Shown here one piece after another: positions 1 through 6,566 of a stretch of DNA of 8,062 bases. How positions within the stretch are numbered: the stretch's first letter is position 1; each line of letters starts with the position of its first letter. The translations under genes and the position numbers were made by a program. A model generated the notes under the pieces. The model searched no databases. It had not been told where the DNA came from and saw only the letters and a program-made list of their open reading frames with translations. Origin of the DNA: an uncultured Lachnospiraceae bacterium (GTDB lineage: Bacteria; Bacillota_A; Clostridia; Lachnospirales; Lachnospiraceae); NCBI GenBank assembly GCA_947175285.1, contig CAMWMM010000208.1, positions 1 through 8,062 of the forward strand, given 5' to 3'.

Positions 1-115
1 CCAATGCTGTGAAACGGAAGTTACGACCACCTTTTACAACCTTAGTAACACGCTTTATAGTTACAACTTTTTCAGTCAATTCCAACTGACTGGGATCAAT
101 GATTGTACGTCTCAT
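1..115 (-). CDS. rpsE: 30S ribosomal protein S5, N-terminal part (partial)
   Basis: S5 (uS5) lies on the solvent side of the 30S at the mRNA entry, where with S3 and S4 it influences decoding accuracy. Only the first 38 codons are in the window; the gene runs off the left edge. The residues [18 protein letters not shown] followed by [20 protein letters not shown] match the start of clostridial S5: a short N-terminal tail and then the first strands of the double-stranded RNA-binding domain, with the VVKGGRxFRF motif at about residues 27-36. A GGGAG sequence lies upstream of the ATG at the end of rplR. The next genes would be expected to be rpmD and rplO. Confidence 0.95.
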   Translation of the reverse strand, partial: MRRTIIDPSQLELTEKVVTIKRVTKVVKGGRNFRFTAL

Positions 116-133
116 GTGATGTTCTCTCCCTTC

Positions 134-502
134 CTAAAATTCTAATCCGGCTTCTCTTGCTGCATCAGCTAATGCTGCAATTTTGCCCTGGTATATAAAG
201 CCGCCTCTATCAAAAACAACTGTCTTAATACCTTTTTCAATTGCTCTCTTCGCAATTACCGTTCCTAAATATGCTGCTGCATCAACGTTATTGGTTTTCT
301 CCAGCTCAGCTTTTATCTCCTTTTCCAGAGTAGAAGCTGAAGCCAAGGTATTTCCAACCGTATCGTCAATAATTTGAGCATACATATGATTATTGCTTCT
401 GAATACAGCCAAACGTGGTTTCTGCGTTGTACCACTTAAATGGTTACGCATTCTTCTGTGCTTCTTAACACGAATTTTTTGTCTTGATTCTTTACTAACC
501 AT
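134..502 (-). CDS. rplR: 50S ribosomal protein L18
   Basis: L18 (uL18) binds 5S rRNA and, with L5, anchors it in the central protuberance. The basic N-terminal tail (residues 1-30, [18 protein letters not shown]) is the RNA-binding part. Then come [19 protein letters not shown] (about 29-47), the AKRAIEKGI helix and the end [26 protein letters not shown] pattern, of which FDRGG and AREAGL are the key words. The length of 122 is typical. AAGGAG lies 9 bases before the ATG. Its TAG stop merges with the binding site of rpsE, 18 bases before that gene. Confidence 0.97.
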   Translation of the reverse strand: MVSKESRQKIRVKKHRRMRNHLSGTTQKPRLAVFRSNNHMYAQIIDDTVGNTLASASTLEKEIKAELEKTNNVDAAAYLGTVIAKRAIEKGIKTVVFDRGGFIYQGKIAALADAAREAGLEF

Positions 503-522
503 TTTTATACTCTCCTTATCTG

Positions 523-1065
523 TTATTTCTTACCAGTCTTACCAACTTTACGTCTGATTGTCTCATCAGCATATTTAATACCTTTGCCCTTATACGGTTC
601 CGGTCTTCTCTTATCTCTGATTTCAGCAGCGAATTGGCCAACTTTTTCTTTATCAATACCTTTAACGATGATGATGTTCTGTCCTTCGAGAACAGTCTCA
701 ATGCCCTCCGGATCAGTCATTTCAACCGGATGGGAATATCCGAGGTTCAATGTCAGAACCTTTCCGGATTTGGATGCTCTGTAACCAACACCGTTTACTT
801 CCAGTTTCTTTTCATATCCATCTGTTACACCAACAACCATATTGTTGATTAATGTTCTTGTCAAACCATGTAAAGATTTCATTTTCTTTAAGTCATTTGG
901 TCTGGAAACAAGAACTTCCGCGCCTTCTACTTTGATTTCCATCTCAGCCGGAAGCACTCTCTCAAGTGTTCCCTTAGGACCTTTTACAGTCACTTTATTA
1001 TTTTCTGCAACTTCTACAGTAACGCCTGCAGGAATCGCGATTGGCATTCTTCCTATTCGTGACAT
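523..1065 (-). CDS. rplF: 50S ribosomal protein L6
   Basis: L6 (uL6) has two similar domains and lies near the sarcin-ricin loop and the base of the L7/L12 stalk. [15 protein letters not shown] is the standard N-terminus, [10 protein letters not shown] (about residues 27-36) marks the first domain, [15 protein letters not shown] (88-102) the start of the second, and [14 protein letters not shown] (156-169) is the family signature near the end. The length of 180 is usual. AGGAGG lies 8 bases before the ATG. The gene follows rpsH by 27 bases and precedes rplR by 20. Confidence 0.98.
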   Translation of the reverse strand: MSRIGRMPIAIPAGVTVEVAENNKVTVKGPKGTLERVLPAEMEIKVEGAEVLVSRPNDLKKMKSLHGLTRTLINNMVVGVTDGYEKKLEVNGVGYRASKSGKVLTLNLGYSHPVEMTDPEGIETVLEGQNIIIVKGIDKEKVGQFAAEIRDKRRPEPYKGKGIKYADETIRRKVGKTGKK

Positions 1066-1092
1066 GCCCGTACCCTCCTAATTTTTAATATT

Positions 1093-1494
1093 TTACCATA
1101 CAAAAGCGAGCACTTCTCCACCAACCTGAAGCTCTCTGGCTTTCTTATCAGTGATAACGCCCTGATTTGTAGAAATGATGGCAATGCCGAGTCCGCCGAG
1201 AACTTTCGGCAAATCTTCCTTGCCTGCATATACACGAAGACCCGGTTTGGAGATTCTCTTAATACCGGAAATGATTCTCTCATTCTTATCCTCGCCATAT
1301 TTTAATGTAATATGGATTGTCTTAAAGCTGCCATCGTCAATCATATCAAATTTTTTAATATAACCTTCATCCAATAAAATCTGTGCAATAGCTAATTTCA
1401 TCTTGGATGACGGTACATCTACCGTATCATGTTTTGCAGTAATTGCATTACGGATTCTTGTAAGCATATCTGCAATAGGATCGCTCATTGTCAT
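1093..1494 (-). CDS. rpsH: 30S ribosomal protein S8
   Basis: S8 (uS8) binds the central domain of 16S rRNA and is a primary assembly protein; in E. coli it also represses the spc operon by binding its mRNA. The N-terminal [15 protein letters not shown], the [15 protein letters not shown] stretch (about residues 82-96) and the signature [19 protein letters not shown] (101-119) are clear, ending in GGEVLAFVW. The ATG at 1494 (MTMSDP) is chosen because AAGGAGG is 8 bases upstream, giving 133 residues, the usual length; the ATG two codons later would be 14 bases away. The open frame continues upstream through the hairpins, but those residues do not resemble S8. Confidence 0.96.
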   Translation of the reverse strand: MTMSDPIADMLTRIRNAITAKHDTVDVPSSKMKLAIAQILLDEGYIKKFDMIDDGSFKTIHITLKYGEDKNERIISGIKRISKPGLRVYAGKEDLPKVLGGLGIAIISTNQGVITDKKARELQVGGEVLAFVW

Positions 1495-1528
1495 TTGAAT
1501 TGCCTCCTTATTATATTTTAATTGCCTC
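1493..1528 (-). repeat. Near-exact 14-base duplication of the rpsH binding site region
   Basis: On the coding strand GAGGCAATTAAAAT (1528-1515) and GAGGCAATTCAAAT (1506-1493) agree at 13 of 14 positions, 22 bases apart. The copy nearer the gene contains the working Shine-Dalgarno sequence and runs into the rpsH ATG. The farther copy has a GAGG but no start codon at the matching place, so it looks like a decoy or leftover site. It may come from a short tandem duplication. Confidence 0.65.
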
Positions 1529-1532
1529 AGCC

Positions 1533-1565
1533 TGCAAGTTTGGATGCGCAAGCGACAAACTTGCA
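1533..1565 (-). repeat. Perfect 10-bp hairpin with 13-base loop, rpsZ-rpsH spacer
   Basis: TGCAAGTTTG (1533-1542) and its exact reverse complement CAAACTTGCA (1556-1565) enclose a 13-base GC-rich segment that can form a small inner stem around GCAA. The arm shares base 1565 with the neighbouring hairpin, so the two stems are stacked directly together. The loop contains the word CGCAAG (1547-1552), which is also at the tip of the hairpin before rplC (7950-7955). The transcript continues with AGGC and no U-run. Confidence 0.8.
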
Positions 1566-1590
1566 ATTGAAAATCCTTTGATTTTCAATT
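1565..1590 (-). repeat. Perfect 11-bp hairpin just after the rpsZ stop
   Basis: AATTGAAAATC (1565-1575), a 4-base loop CTTT, and the exact reverse complement GATTTTCAATT (1580-1590). In the transcript the stem starts 2 bases after the rpsZ stop and the loop reads AAAG. The 3' side continues into a second hairpin and not into a U-run, which argues against an intrinsic terminator. It may protect or process the mRNA, or be one unit of a dispersed palindromic repeat. Confidence 0.8.
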
Positions 1591-1592
1591 TT

Positions 1593-1778
1593 TTACCAGC
1601 TTGCTTTACGAACGCCAGGAATCTGACCTTTATATGCTAACTCACGGAAGCAAATTCTGCAAATTCCGTATTTTCTTAAATAAGCATGTGGACGACCACA
1701 AATTCTGCAGCGGGTGTACTCTCTTGTAGAGAATTTCGGTTTGCGCTGCTGTTTTACTTTCATTGCTGTCTTAGCCAT
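1593..1778 (-). CDS. rpsZ: 30S ribosomal protein S14, zinc-binding type
   Basis: S14 (uS14) is a small protein of the 30S head near the tRNA sites. At 61 residues this is the short, zinc-binding form: CRIC at Cys24 and Cys27, and CRIC again at Cys40 and Cys43, make two CxxC pairs that hold one zinc. The ending [13 protein letters not shown] is the family C-terminus. Many Gram-positives also keep a longer zinc-free paralogue (rpsN) elsewhere, used when zinc is scarce; this one is the usual copy in the cluster. AGGAGG lies 7 bases before the ATG, and 14 bases separate it from rplE. Immediately after its stop come two hairpin-forming repeats. Confidence 0.97.
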   Translation of the reverse strand: MAKTAMKVKQQRKPKFSTREYTRCRICGRPHAYLRKYGICRICFRELAYKGQIPGVRKASW

Positions 1779-1792
1779 GAATTTACCTCCTT

Positions 1793-2332
1793 TTATTTAG
1801 CGAATGGCATATTGAACAATCTTAATAATTCACGAGCCTCTTCGTCGGTCTTAGCTGTTGTTACAATAATAACATCCATACCTCTTACTTTATCTATCTT
1901 ATCATACTCGATTTCAGGGAAGATAAGCTGCTCCTTAATTCCAAGTGCGTAGTTACCTCTGCCGTCAAAAGCATTGGGGTTTACACCTCTAAAGTCACGT
2001 ACACGAGGAAGTGCAAGGTTTACCAGTCTGTCAAGAAACTCATACATCTTATCGCCGCGAAGCGTTGTTTTACATCCGATTGCCTGGCCTTCTCTGATTT
2101 TGAAGTTAGCGATGGAATTTTTAGCTTTGGTAATAACTGCTTTCTGACCTGTAATCGTCTCCATATCACTGATGGCTGATTCCAAAACTTTTGCGTTTTC
2201 TTTTGCTTCACCAACGCCCATGTTGATTACAATCTTGTCAAGCTTCGGAACTTCCATAATATTTTTATATCCAAACTTCTTGATCATAGCGTCTACGATC
2301 TCGTCTTTATACATATCTTTAAGCCTACTCAA
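1793..2332 (-). CDS. rplE: 50S ribosomal protein L5, TTG start
   Basis: L5 (uL5) binds 5S rRNA in the central protuberance and forms an intersubunit bridge with S13. The family signature [13 protein letters not shown] (about residues 31-43), [21 protein letters not shown] in the centre, then [15 protein letters not shown] and the C-terminal [13 protein letters not shown] are all present. The length of 179 is typical. It begins with TTG, a weak initiator for a protein needed in equal amounts to its neighbours, behind a strong AGGAGG. In E. coli the S8 protein represses the spc operon at the rplE start; the TTG here is in the equivalent place, but I see no clear S8-type stem, so that link is only a thought. 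Confidence 0.97.
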   Translation of the reverse strand: MSRLKDMYKDEIVDAMIKKFGYKNIMEVPKLDKIVINMGVGEAKENAKVLESAISDMETITGQKAVITKAKNSIANFKIREGQAIGCKTTLRGDKMYEFLDRLVNLALPRVRDFRGVNPNAFDGRGNYALGIKEQLIFPEIEYDKIDKVRGMDVIIVTTAKTDEEARELLRLFNMPFAK

Positions 2333-2347
2333 CTTTTTAGACCTCCT
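2330..2347 (-). promoter_or_regulatory. Ribosome binding site that fixes a TTG start for rplE
   Basis: AGGAGG is followed by 9 bases and then TTG AGT AGG CTT AAA GAT ATG. The first in-frame ATG is 27 bases from the site, too far for normal initiation. Beginning at TTG gives MSRLKDMY, the N-terminus I know from related L5 proteins. TTG is therefore the supported initiator. Confidence 0.85.
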
Positions 2348-2356
2348 TCCTTAGAA

Positions 2357-2668
2357 TTAATCAATGATGTCACCTGTAGATTTTGCAAAACGAACTTTCT
2401 TGCCGTTTTCAAACTTGAAACCGATTCTGGTCGGTTTTCCTTTGTGTACATACATTACATTGGAAATATCAATCGGAGCTTCTTTCTGAACAATACCACC
2501 GTTCTGGTTTGCTGCCGACGGTTTTTCATGTTTTGTAATTTTGTTGATTCCCTCAACGACAATTCTGCCTGCTTTTTTGTCTATGGAAACAACTTTGCCT
2601 TCTTTGTCTTTATCTTTGCCCGCGATTACTTTCACCGTATCGCCTTTTTTAATTTTTAACATTGACAT
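2357..2668 (-). CDS. rplX: 50S ribosomal protein L24
   Basis: L24 (uL24) is an assembly initiator that binds the 5' domain of 23S rRNA and reaches the exit of the peptide tunnel. A KOW motif covers about residues 7-33 (KKGDTVKVIAGKDKDKEGKV), followed by the usual IVVEGIN and, near the end, VMYVHKGKPTRIGFK and VRFAKSTG. The start at the ATG of MSMLKIKK is chosen because AGGAGG lies 8 bases upstream. The in-frame GTG three codons earlier overlaps that site, and the ATG two codons later is 14 bases away. This gives 103 residues, a normal length. It precedes rplE by 24 bases. Confidence 0.96.
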   Translation of the reverse strand: MSMLKIKKGDTVKVIAGKDKDKEGKVVSIDKKAGRIVVEGINKITKHEKPSAANQNGGIVQKEAPIDISNVMYVHKGKPTRIGFKFENGKKVRFAKSTGDIID

Positions 2669-2680
2669 ACCGGGCACCTC

Positions 2681-3049
2681 CTATAATACTTCCGGAGCCA
2701 GTGAAACAATTTTCATAAACTGTTTATCACGAAGCTCTCTTGCTACTGGTCCAAAAATACGGGTTCCTCTCGGAGTCTTATCGTCTTTTATAATAACAGC
2801 AGCATTCTCATCAAATCTGATATATGAACCATCTTTACGGCGAGCGCCTTTTACACTGCGAACAACGACAGCTTTCACAACATCGCCTTTCTTTACAACG
2901 CCGCCTGGTGTTGCATCTTTAACAGTAGCAACGATGATATCACCAATGCGCGCATATCTTCTTGTAGAGCCGCCCATAACTCTGATACATAAAATTTCTT
3001 TTGCACCAGTGTTGTCAGCTACTTTAAGCCTGCTTTCCTGTTGAATCAT
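2681..3049 (-). CDS. rplN: 50S ribosomal protein L14
   Basis: L14 (uL14) lies at the subunit interface, contacts L19 and 16S rRNA, and is the docking site of the silencing factor RsfS. The N-terminal [38 protein letters not shown] (about residues 24-43) and late [15 protein letters not shown] (93-107) are unmistakable. The length of 122 matches the family exactly. AAGGAG lies 7 bases before the ATG. The TAG stop is part of the Shine-Dalgarno sequence of rplX (TAGGAGG), leaving 12 bases between the genes. Confidence 0.98.
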   Translation of the reverse strand: MIQQESRLKVADNTGAKEILCIRVMGGSTRRYARIGDIIVATVKDATPGGVVKKGDVVKAVVVRSVKGARRKDGSYIRFDENAAVIIKDDKTPRGTRIFGPVARELRDKQFMKIVSLAPEVL

Positions 3050-3063
3050 GCTAATTCTCCTTC

Positions 3064-3318
3064 CTACTTCACTTTTTCGACAATCTCAACAAGTCTCCAT
3101 CTTTTATCTTTTGATAAAGGTCTTGTCTCCATGACTTTAACGGTATCGCCAATGCTGCACTCATTTTTCTCGTCATGCGCTTTCAACTTATAAGTCTTTT
3201 TTACGATTTTACCGTAAAGTGGATGTTTCACATGGTCTTCAATCGCTACAACAATTGTCTTATCCATTTTATTACTGGTTACTTTACCAGTACGGGTTTT
3301 TCTTAAATTTCTTTCCAC
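3064..3318 (-). CDS. rpsQ: 30S ribosomal protein S17
   Basis: S17 (uS17) is a primary 16S rRNA binding protein of the OB-fold type, needed early in 30S body assembly. The sequence [20 protein letters not shown], then [21 protein letters not shown] (about residues 30-50; given here only to mark the region) and [18 protein letters not shown] (58-75) is the S17 signature. With the GTG start it has 84 residues, the normal length. It follows rpmC by 14 bases and precedes rplN by 14 bases, so there is no room for a promoter between the S10-type and spc-type halves of the cluster. Its TAG stop runs into the binding site of rplN. Confidence 0.97.
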   Translation of the reverse strand: MERNLRKTRTGKVTSNKMDKTIVVAIEDHVKHPLYGKIVKKTYKLKAHDEKNECSIGDTVKVMETRPLSKDKRWRLVEIVEKVK

Positions 3319-3330
3319 GACCCATTCTCC
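3316..3330 (-). promoter_or_regulatory. Ribosome binding site that fixes a GTG start for rpsQ
   Basis: AAGGAG is followed by 8 bases and then GTG GAA AGA AAT TTA, reading V(M)ERNL, the usual S17 N-terminus. The only in-frame alternative upstream is a TTG at 3336 that precedes this binding site and overlaps the rpmC stop. An ATG close to the site is in another frame. GTG is therefore the supported initiator. Confidence 0.85.
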
Positions 3331-3332
3331 TT

Positions 3333-3542
3333 TCAATTTGCCGCTTTTGCTTTCTGCGTGATTACGGTCTGAATCCTTGCAATGTTCTTTCTCACTTCTT
3401 TAATTCTTGCCGTATTATCTAACTGATTTGTTGCGTTCTGGAATCTCAAATTGAAAAGTTCTTTTTTAGCATCTACCAGTTCCTGTGCTAATTCTGCATC
3501 TGATTTTTGCCGTAAATCTTCTACATACTTATTAGTTTTCAT
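3333..3542 (-). CDS. rpmC: 50S ribosomal protein L29
   Basis: L29 (uL29) is a small two-helix protein beside the exit tunnel, neighbouring L23. The sequence [18 protein letters not shown], then [15 protein letters not shown] (about residues 21-35) and a second helix with [14 protein letters not shown] is standard. The true start is the ATG at 3542, giving 69 residues; the frame is open further upstream but those residues resemble nothing in L29. The start lies inside the last codons of rplP (11-base overlap), with AGGCGG about 8 bases upstream, so translation is probably coupled to rplP. It stops with TGA. Confidence 0.96.
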   Translation of the reverse strand: MKTNKYVEDLRQKSDAELAQELVDAKKELFNLRFQNATNQLDNTARIKEVRKNIARIQTVITQKAKAAN

Positions 3543-3969
3543 TTGATACACCGCCTTCCAAGTCTGCTTTAGAAACGATTTTACATTTACATGGAAGCTT
3601 ATGTGTTGCAAGACGTAATGCTTCTTTTGCAATTTCTTCAGATACTCCTGCAATTTCAAACATTACGCGTCCTGGCTTAACAACTGCTACCCAGTATTCC
3701 AACGTACCTTTTCCGGAACCCATTCTCGTTTCTGCCGGTTTTGCTGTTACCGGTTTATCCGGGAAAATTTTAATCCAAACTTTACCACCACGTTTGATAT
3801 AACGAGTCATAGCAATACGGGCTGCTTCAATCTGGTTAGATTTAATCCAGCACGGCTCCATTGCTACAATACCGTACTCGCCATATGTGATTGTATTACC
3901 GCGGGTAGCTTTTCCTGCCATGGAACCACGGAATTGTTTACGACGTTTTACTCTTTTTGGCATTAACAT
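3532..3969 (-). CDS. rplP: 50S ribosomal protein L16
   Basis: L16 (uL16) binds late in 50S assembly and helps position the acceptor arms of A- and P-site tRNAs. Diagnostic features are [33 protein letters not shown] (about residues 37-56), [14 protein letters not shown] (62-75) and RMGSGKG (82-88). Arg82 corresponds to the arginine that is hydroxylated in E. coli. At 145 residues it is a little long because of an acidic and polar tail ([11 protein letters not shown]). The ATG at 3969 shares a base with the rpsC stop and has GGGAG 9 bases upstream; a second ATG two codons later (MPKR) cannot be excluded. The tail overlaps the start of rpmC by 11 bases. Confidence 0.97.
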   Translation of the reverse strand: MLMPKRVKRRKQFRGSMAGKATRGNTITYGEYGIVAMEPCWIKSNQIEAARIAMTRYIKRGGKVWIKIFPDKPVTAKPAETRMGSGKGTLEYWVAVVKPGRVMFEIAGVSEEIAKEALRLATHKLPCKCKIVSKADLEGGVSNEN

Positions 3970-4625
3970 TATTTATCGCTCCCTTCCTTGTTTGATTTAG
4001 TAGGAAGTACCTCGCCTTTGTAAATCCATACTTTGACGCCGACTTTACCATAAGTTGTATCAGCTTCCGCAAAACCGTAATCAATATCAGCTCTTAATGT
4101 CTGAAGCGGAATTGTGCCGTCGCTGTAAAACTCTGTACGAGCCATATCTGCACCGCCAAGACGTCCTGAACATGCAGTCTTGATACCAAGCGCTCCTGCT
4201 TTCATCGTTCTTCCCATGCAGGATTTCATAGCACGTCTGAAAGATACACGGTTTTCAAGCTGCTGTGCAATATTTTCTGCTACAAGCTGTGCATCTCTGT
4301 CAGGTCTCTTGATTTCCTTAATATCTACCAATACTTTCTTATTTGTTAATTTGGAAAGCTGTTTTTTGGTAACTTCGATTTCTGCACCGCCCTTACCGAT
4401 AACAACACCCGGTTTTGCGGTATAGATAACTACTTTTACTCTGTCTGATGCTCTTTCGATTTCAATCTTGGAAACACCAGCGCTGTATAATTTTTCCTTT
4501 AAGTATTTTCTGATGTTGTAATCTTCTACTAAAAAGTCAGAAAACTCTGCATCAGCATACCACTTGGAATCCCAATCTTTAATTATGCCGACCCTTAAGC
4601 CGTGAGGATTAACTTTCTGTCCCAT
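3969..4625 (-). CDS. rpsC: 30S ribosomal protein S3
   Basis: S3 (uS3) sits at the mRNA entry tunnel of the 30S, where it helps unwind structured mRNA. The N-terminal [20 protein letters not shown], a type II KH domain with its GKGG loop (residues 77-80), and the basic RRAMKS patch (130-135, matching the E. coli helicase residues) are visible. The C-terminal domain carries [12 protein letters not shown] (155-166) and ends [20 protein letters not shown] (182-201). The length of 218 is usual for Gram-positives, which lack the longer tail of E. coli S3. AAGGAG lies 6 bases before the ATG. Its TAA stop overlaps the rplP ATG by one base. Confidence 0.98.
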   Translation of the reverse strand: MGQKVNPHGLRVGIIKDWDSKWYADAEFSDFLVEDYNIRKYLKEKLYSAGVSKIEIERASDRVKVVIYTAKPGVVIGKGGAEIEVTKKQLSKLTNKKVLVDIKEIKRPDRDAQLVAENIAQQLENRVSFRRAMKSCMGRTMKAGALGIKTACSGRLGGADMARTEFYSDGTIPLQTLRADIDYGFAEADTTYGKVGVKVWIYKGEVLPTKSNKEGSDK

Positions 4626-4649
4626 GTTTTTCTCCTTCCTATATCATTC

Positions 4650-5036
4650 CTATCTCTCATCCAGAACAATTGTGATATGGCTCATTCTCTTTTCGATTCT
4701 GTAAGCCCTGCCCTGTGCTCTTGGTCTGATTCTCTTCATGGTAGGTCCTTTATTTGCATAACATTCTGCAATATAAAGGTTCTCCGCATTCATTCCGTTA
4801 TTGTTTTCAGCGTTTGCGATTGCTGACTCTAATAATTTCTTAATAATACCGGATGCATATCTCGGATTATATTCCAGGATAGCTAATGCCGTAGTTACAT
4901 CCTTGCCTCTAATGGCATCTAATACGAAACAAGCTTTCTGTACAGACACTCTTGCATAAGATAACTTTGCTGAAGGTCTTGTATCTTTGTTCGCATTTCT
5001 CTCTCTTTTTATCTGGGATCTATGTCCTTTAGCCAT
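4650..5036 (-). CDS. rplV: 50S ribosomal protein L22 with N-terminal extension
   Basis: L22 (uL22) contacts all domains of 23S rRNA and, with L4, forms the constriction of the exit tunnel. The core from KLSYARVSVQKACFVLDAIRGK (about residues 24-45) to the beta-hairpin PTMKRIRPRAQGRAYRIEKR (98-117) is intact, ending SHITIVLDER. The protein has 128 residues against about 110 in E. coli. The difference is a basic, polar N-terminal stretch, MAKGHRSQIKRERNANKDT, which I know from clostridial L22 proteins. The start is supported by AGGAGG 8 bases before the ATG. No change is visible at the hairpin tip linked to macrolide resistance. Confidence 0.97.
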   Translation of the reverse strand: MAKGHRSQIKRERNANKDTRPSAKLSYARVSVQKACFVLDAIRGKDVTTALAILEYNPRYASGIIKKLLESAIANAENNNGMNAENLYIAECYANKGPTMKRIRPRAQGRAYRIEKRMSHITIVLDER

Positions 5037-5056
5037 AGATAAAACCTCCTTTCAAT

Positions 5057-5338
5057 TTAGCGAACTTTGGACTTTCTTTCGTCCTTATCATGTCCTCTAT
5101 AGGTTCTGGTTGCAACAAACTCACCAAGTTTATGTCCAACCATATCTTCCGTAACATATACAGGTACATGCTTTCTGCCATCGTGAACAGCAAATGTATG
5201 TCCAACGAAAGATGGGAAAATAGTAGACCGGCGGGACCAGGTCTTAATAACCTGTTTCTGTCCTGATTCATTCATAGCATCTACTTTTTTCAATAAGCTT
5301 GCATCTGCAAATGGTCCTTTTTTCAGTGATCTTGCCAT
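5057..5338 (-). CDS. rpsS: 30S ribosomal protein S19
   Basis: S19 (uS19) lies in the 30S head, next to S13 and the A-site finger of the 50S. The diagnostic opening [10 protein letters not shown], the middle KTWSRRSTI (about residues 32-40) and the signature [19 protein letters not shown] (44-62) followed by MVGHKLGEF are all present. At 93 residues it is full length. The ATG is preceded by AAGGAGG with 7 bases between, located at the rplB stop. It is followed 20 bases later by rplV, the standard order. Confidence 0.98.
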   Translation of the reverse strand: MARSLKKGPFADASLLKKVDAMNESGQKQVIKTWSRRSTIFPSFVGHTFAVHDGRKHVPVYVTEDMVGHKLGEFVATRTYRGHDKDERKSKVR

Positions 5339-5350
5339 GACTCTTCCTCC

Positions 5351-6193
5351 TTATTTGATCGCTCTGCCGTCTCTTCTTCTTACAATCAGCTTGTTAGATG
5401 CTTTTTTCTTCTTACGCGTCTTTAAGCCGAGTGCCGGTTTACCCCAAGGTGTACATGGACCCGGACGACCAATCGGAGCCCTGCCTTCACCACCACCATG
5501 CGGGTGGTCATTCGGGTTCATAACTGAACCGCGGACTGTCGGACGAATACCCATGTGACGTTTCCGTCCTGCTTTACCAATCTTAATCAGGTTATGGTCT
5601 GAATTACCAACATTACCGATTGTTGCACGGCAGACAATCGGAACCATTCTCATTTCGCCTGACGGCAGTCTTAAAGTTGCATATTTGCCTTCTTTTGCCA
5701 TCAACTGTGCGCCGTTGCCTGCGGAACGAACTAACTGTCCGCCTTTACCCGGATATAACTCGATATTATGAATTACCGTACCTACCGGAATCTCAGATAA
5801 CGGTAAGCAGTTACCTACTCTTACTTCGGCATTCGGACCGTTCATGACTTTCATGCCGTCTGTCAGACCTTCCGGTGCAAGAATATAAGCTTTCTGTCCG
5901 TCTTCATAACAAATCAGTGCTATATTTGCGGATCTGTTCGGGTCATATTCAATACCGATTACTGTTGCTGCAACTCCGTCTTTATTTCTCTTAAAGTCAA
6001 TATTTCTATACAGTCTTCTGCTGCCACCGCCATGGTGTCTGACCGTAATCTTACCTTGATTGTTACGTCCGGCATTTTTCTTTAAAGATGTGCAAAGCGC
6101 CTTTTCAGGTGTTGTCTTTGTAATCTCGGAAAAATCAGAACCGGTCATATTACGTCTGGAAGGTGTATATGGGTTATATGTCTTAATTCCCAT
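5351..6193 (-). CDS. rplB: 50S ribosomal protein L2
   Basis: L2 (uL2) is a conserved 23S rRNA binding protein needed for subunit joining and close to the peptidyl transferase centre. The N-terminal [18 protein letters not shown], the RHHGGGSRR motif in the first 60 residues, and the C-terminal HPHGGGEGR (about residues 230-238) identify it. The last contains the histidine equivalent to E. coli His229. The C-terminus is strongly basic ([11 protein letters not shown]). The length of 280 is close to the family norm of 273-280. The ATG has AAGGAG 8 bases upstream. The next gene, rpsS, starts 12 bases after its stop. Nothing is missing or unusual. Confidence 0.98.
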   Translation of the reverse strand: MGIKTYNPYTPSRRNMTGSDFSEITKTTPEKALCTSLKKNAGRNNQGKITVRHHGGGSRRLYRNIDFKRNKDGVAATVIGIEYDPNRSANIALICYEDGQKAYILAPEGLTDGMKVMNGPNAEVRVGNCLPLSEIPVGTVIHNIELYPGKGGQLVRSAGNGAQLMAKEGKYATLRLPSGEMRMVPIVCRATIGNVGNSDHNLIKIGKAGRKRHMGIRPTVRGSVMNPNDHPHGGGEGRAPIGRPGPCTPWGKPALGLKTRKKKKASNKLIVRRRDGRAIK

Positions 6194-6224
6194 GATTTTA
6201 TCTCCTTTTCTTCTTGATTTTTGC

Positions 6225-6242
6225 GCAGTATATATTCACTGC
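6225..6242 (-). other. Short 5-bp inverted repeat in the rplW-rplB spacer
   Basis: The 73-base spacer 6194-6266 is the third longest in the window. It contains GCAGT (6225-6229) and ACTGC (6238-6242), which can form a 5-bp stem around an 8-base AT-rich loop. No U-run follows in the transcript. The stem is short enough to be chance. The rest of the spacer holds only the rplB ribosome binding site. Confidence 0.3.
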
Positions 6243-6266
6243 ATACATTATCCCGACAATTTCGGT

Positions 6267-6566
6267 TTAGAGTCCTGCGAAGATTTCGATATCTTTGCTG
6301 TCCTCTGTCAACTGTACGATAGCTTTCTTGGTCTTGGCTGTTTTGCCGTATACCATACCACGTCTTTTGGTCTTGCCGTCAAGATTCATCGTGTTTACTT
6401 TTGCTACCTTTGTTCCCTCGAACATTTTCTCTACAGCTTCTTTAATCATTGTCTTGTTTGCTTCCGGGTGAACCAGAAAAGTATATTTCTTTTCGCTCAT
6501 ACCTGCCATACTTTTCTCTGTAATAACCGGTTTGAGGATTACATCATAATATTGGATTGCTGCCAT
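6267..6566 (-). CDS. rplW: 50S ribosomal protein L23
   Basis: L23 (uL23) sits at the rim of the peptide exit tunnel, where trigger factor, SRP and the translocon dock. The N-terminal [15 protein letters not shown] (about residues 6-20) is the family motif. A lysine-rich loop at about 61-81 ([20 protein letters not shown]) matches the rRNA-contacting loop, and the gene ends in an acidic strand, DIEIFAGL. The length of 99 residues is usual. The start overlaps the last base of the rplD stop, and GAGGAGG lies 10 bases before the ATG, inside the end of rplD. A comparatively long 73-base spacer separates it from rplB. Confidence 0.97.
   Translation of the reverse strand: MAAIQYYDVILKPVITEKSMAGMSEKKYTFLVHPEANKTMIKEAVEKMFEGTKVAKVNTMNLDGKTKRRGMVYGKTAKTKKAIVQLTEDSKDIEIFAGL

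Noticed and set aside
1495..1566. N-terminal extension of S8 from a TTG inside the hairpins
   Set aside because: The added 24 residues are not S8-like and would bypass the well-placed AAGGAGG before the ATG at 1494.
1533..1590. Intrinsic terminator after rpsZ
   Set aside because: The first hairpin runs directly into a second one, and the 3' flank reads AGGC rather than U-rich.
2333..2400. E. coli-like S8 repressor site at the rplX-rplE junction
   Set aside because: I looked for a 16S helix 21-like stem around the rplE start and could not draw one from the sequence by eye.
2669..2677. GTG start for L24 three codons upstream
   Set aside because: The GTG overlaps the Shine-Dalgarno sequence and would leave it unused.
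2541..3044. 167-codon open frame on the plus strand
   Set aside because: It is antisense to rplX and rplN, which are certain genes, and resembles no protein I know.
3543..3659. Longer form of L29 starting within rplP
   Set aside because: The 39 extra residues are rplP read in another frame; L29 is about 65-70 residues and begins at [10 protein letters not shown].
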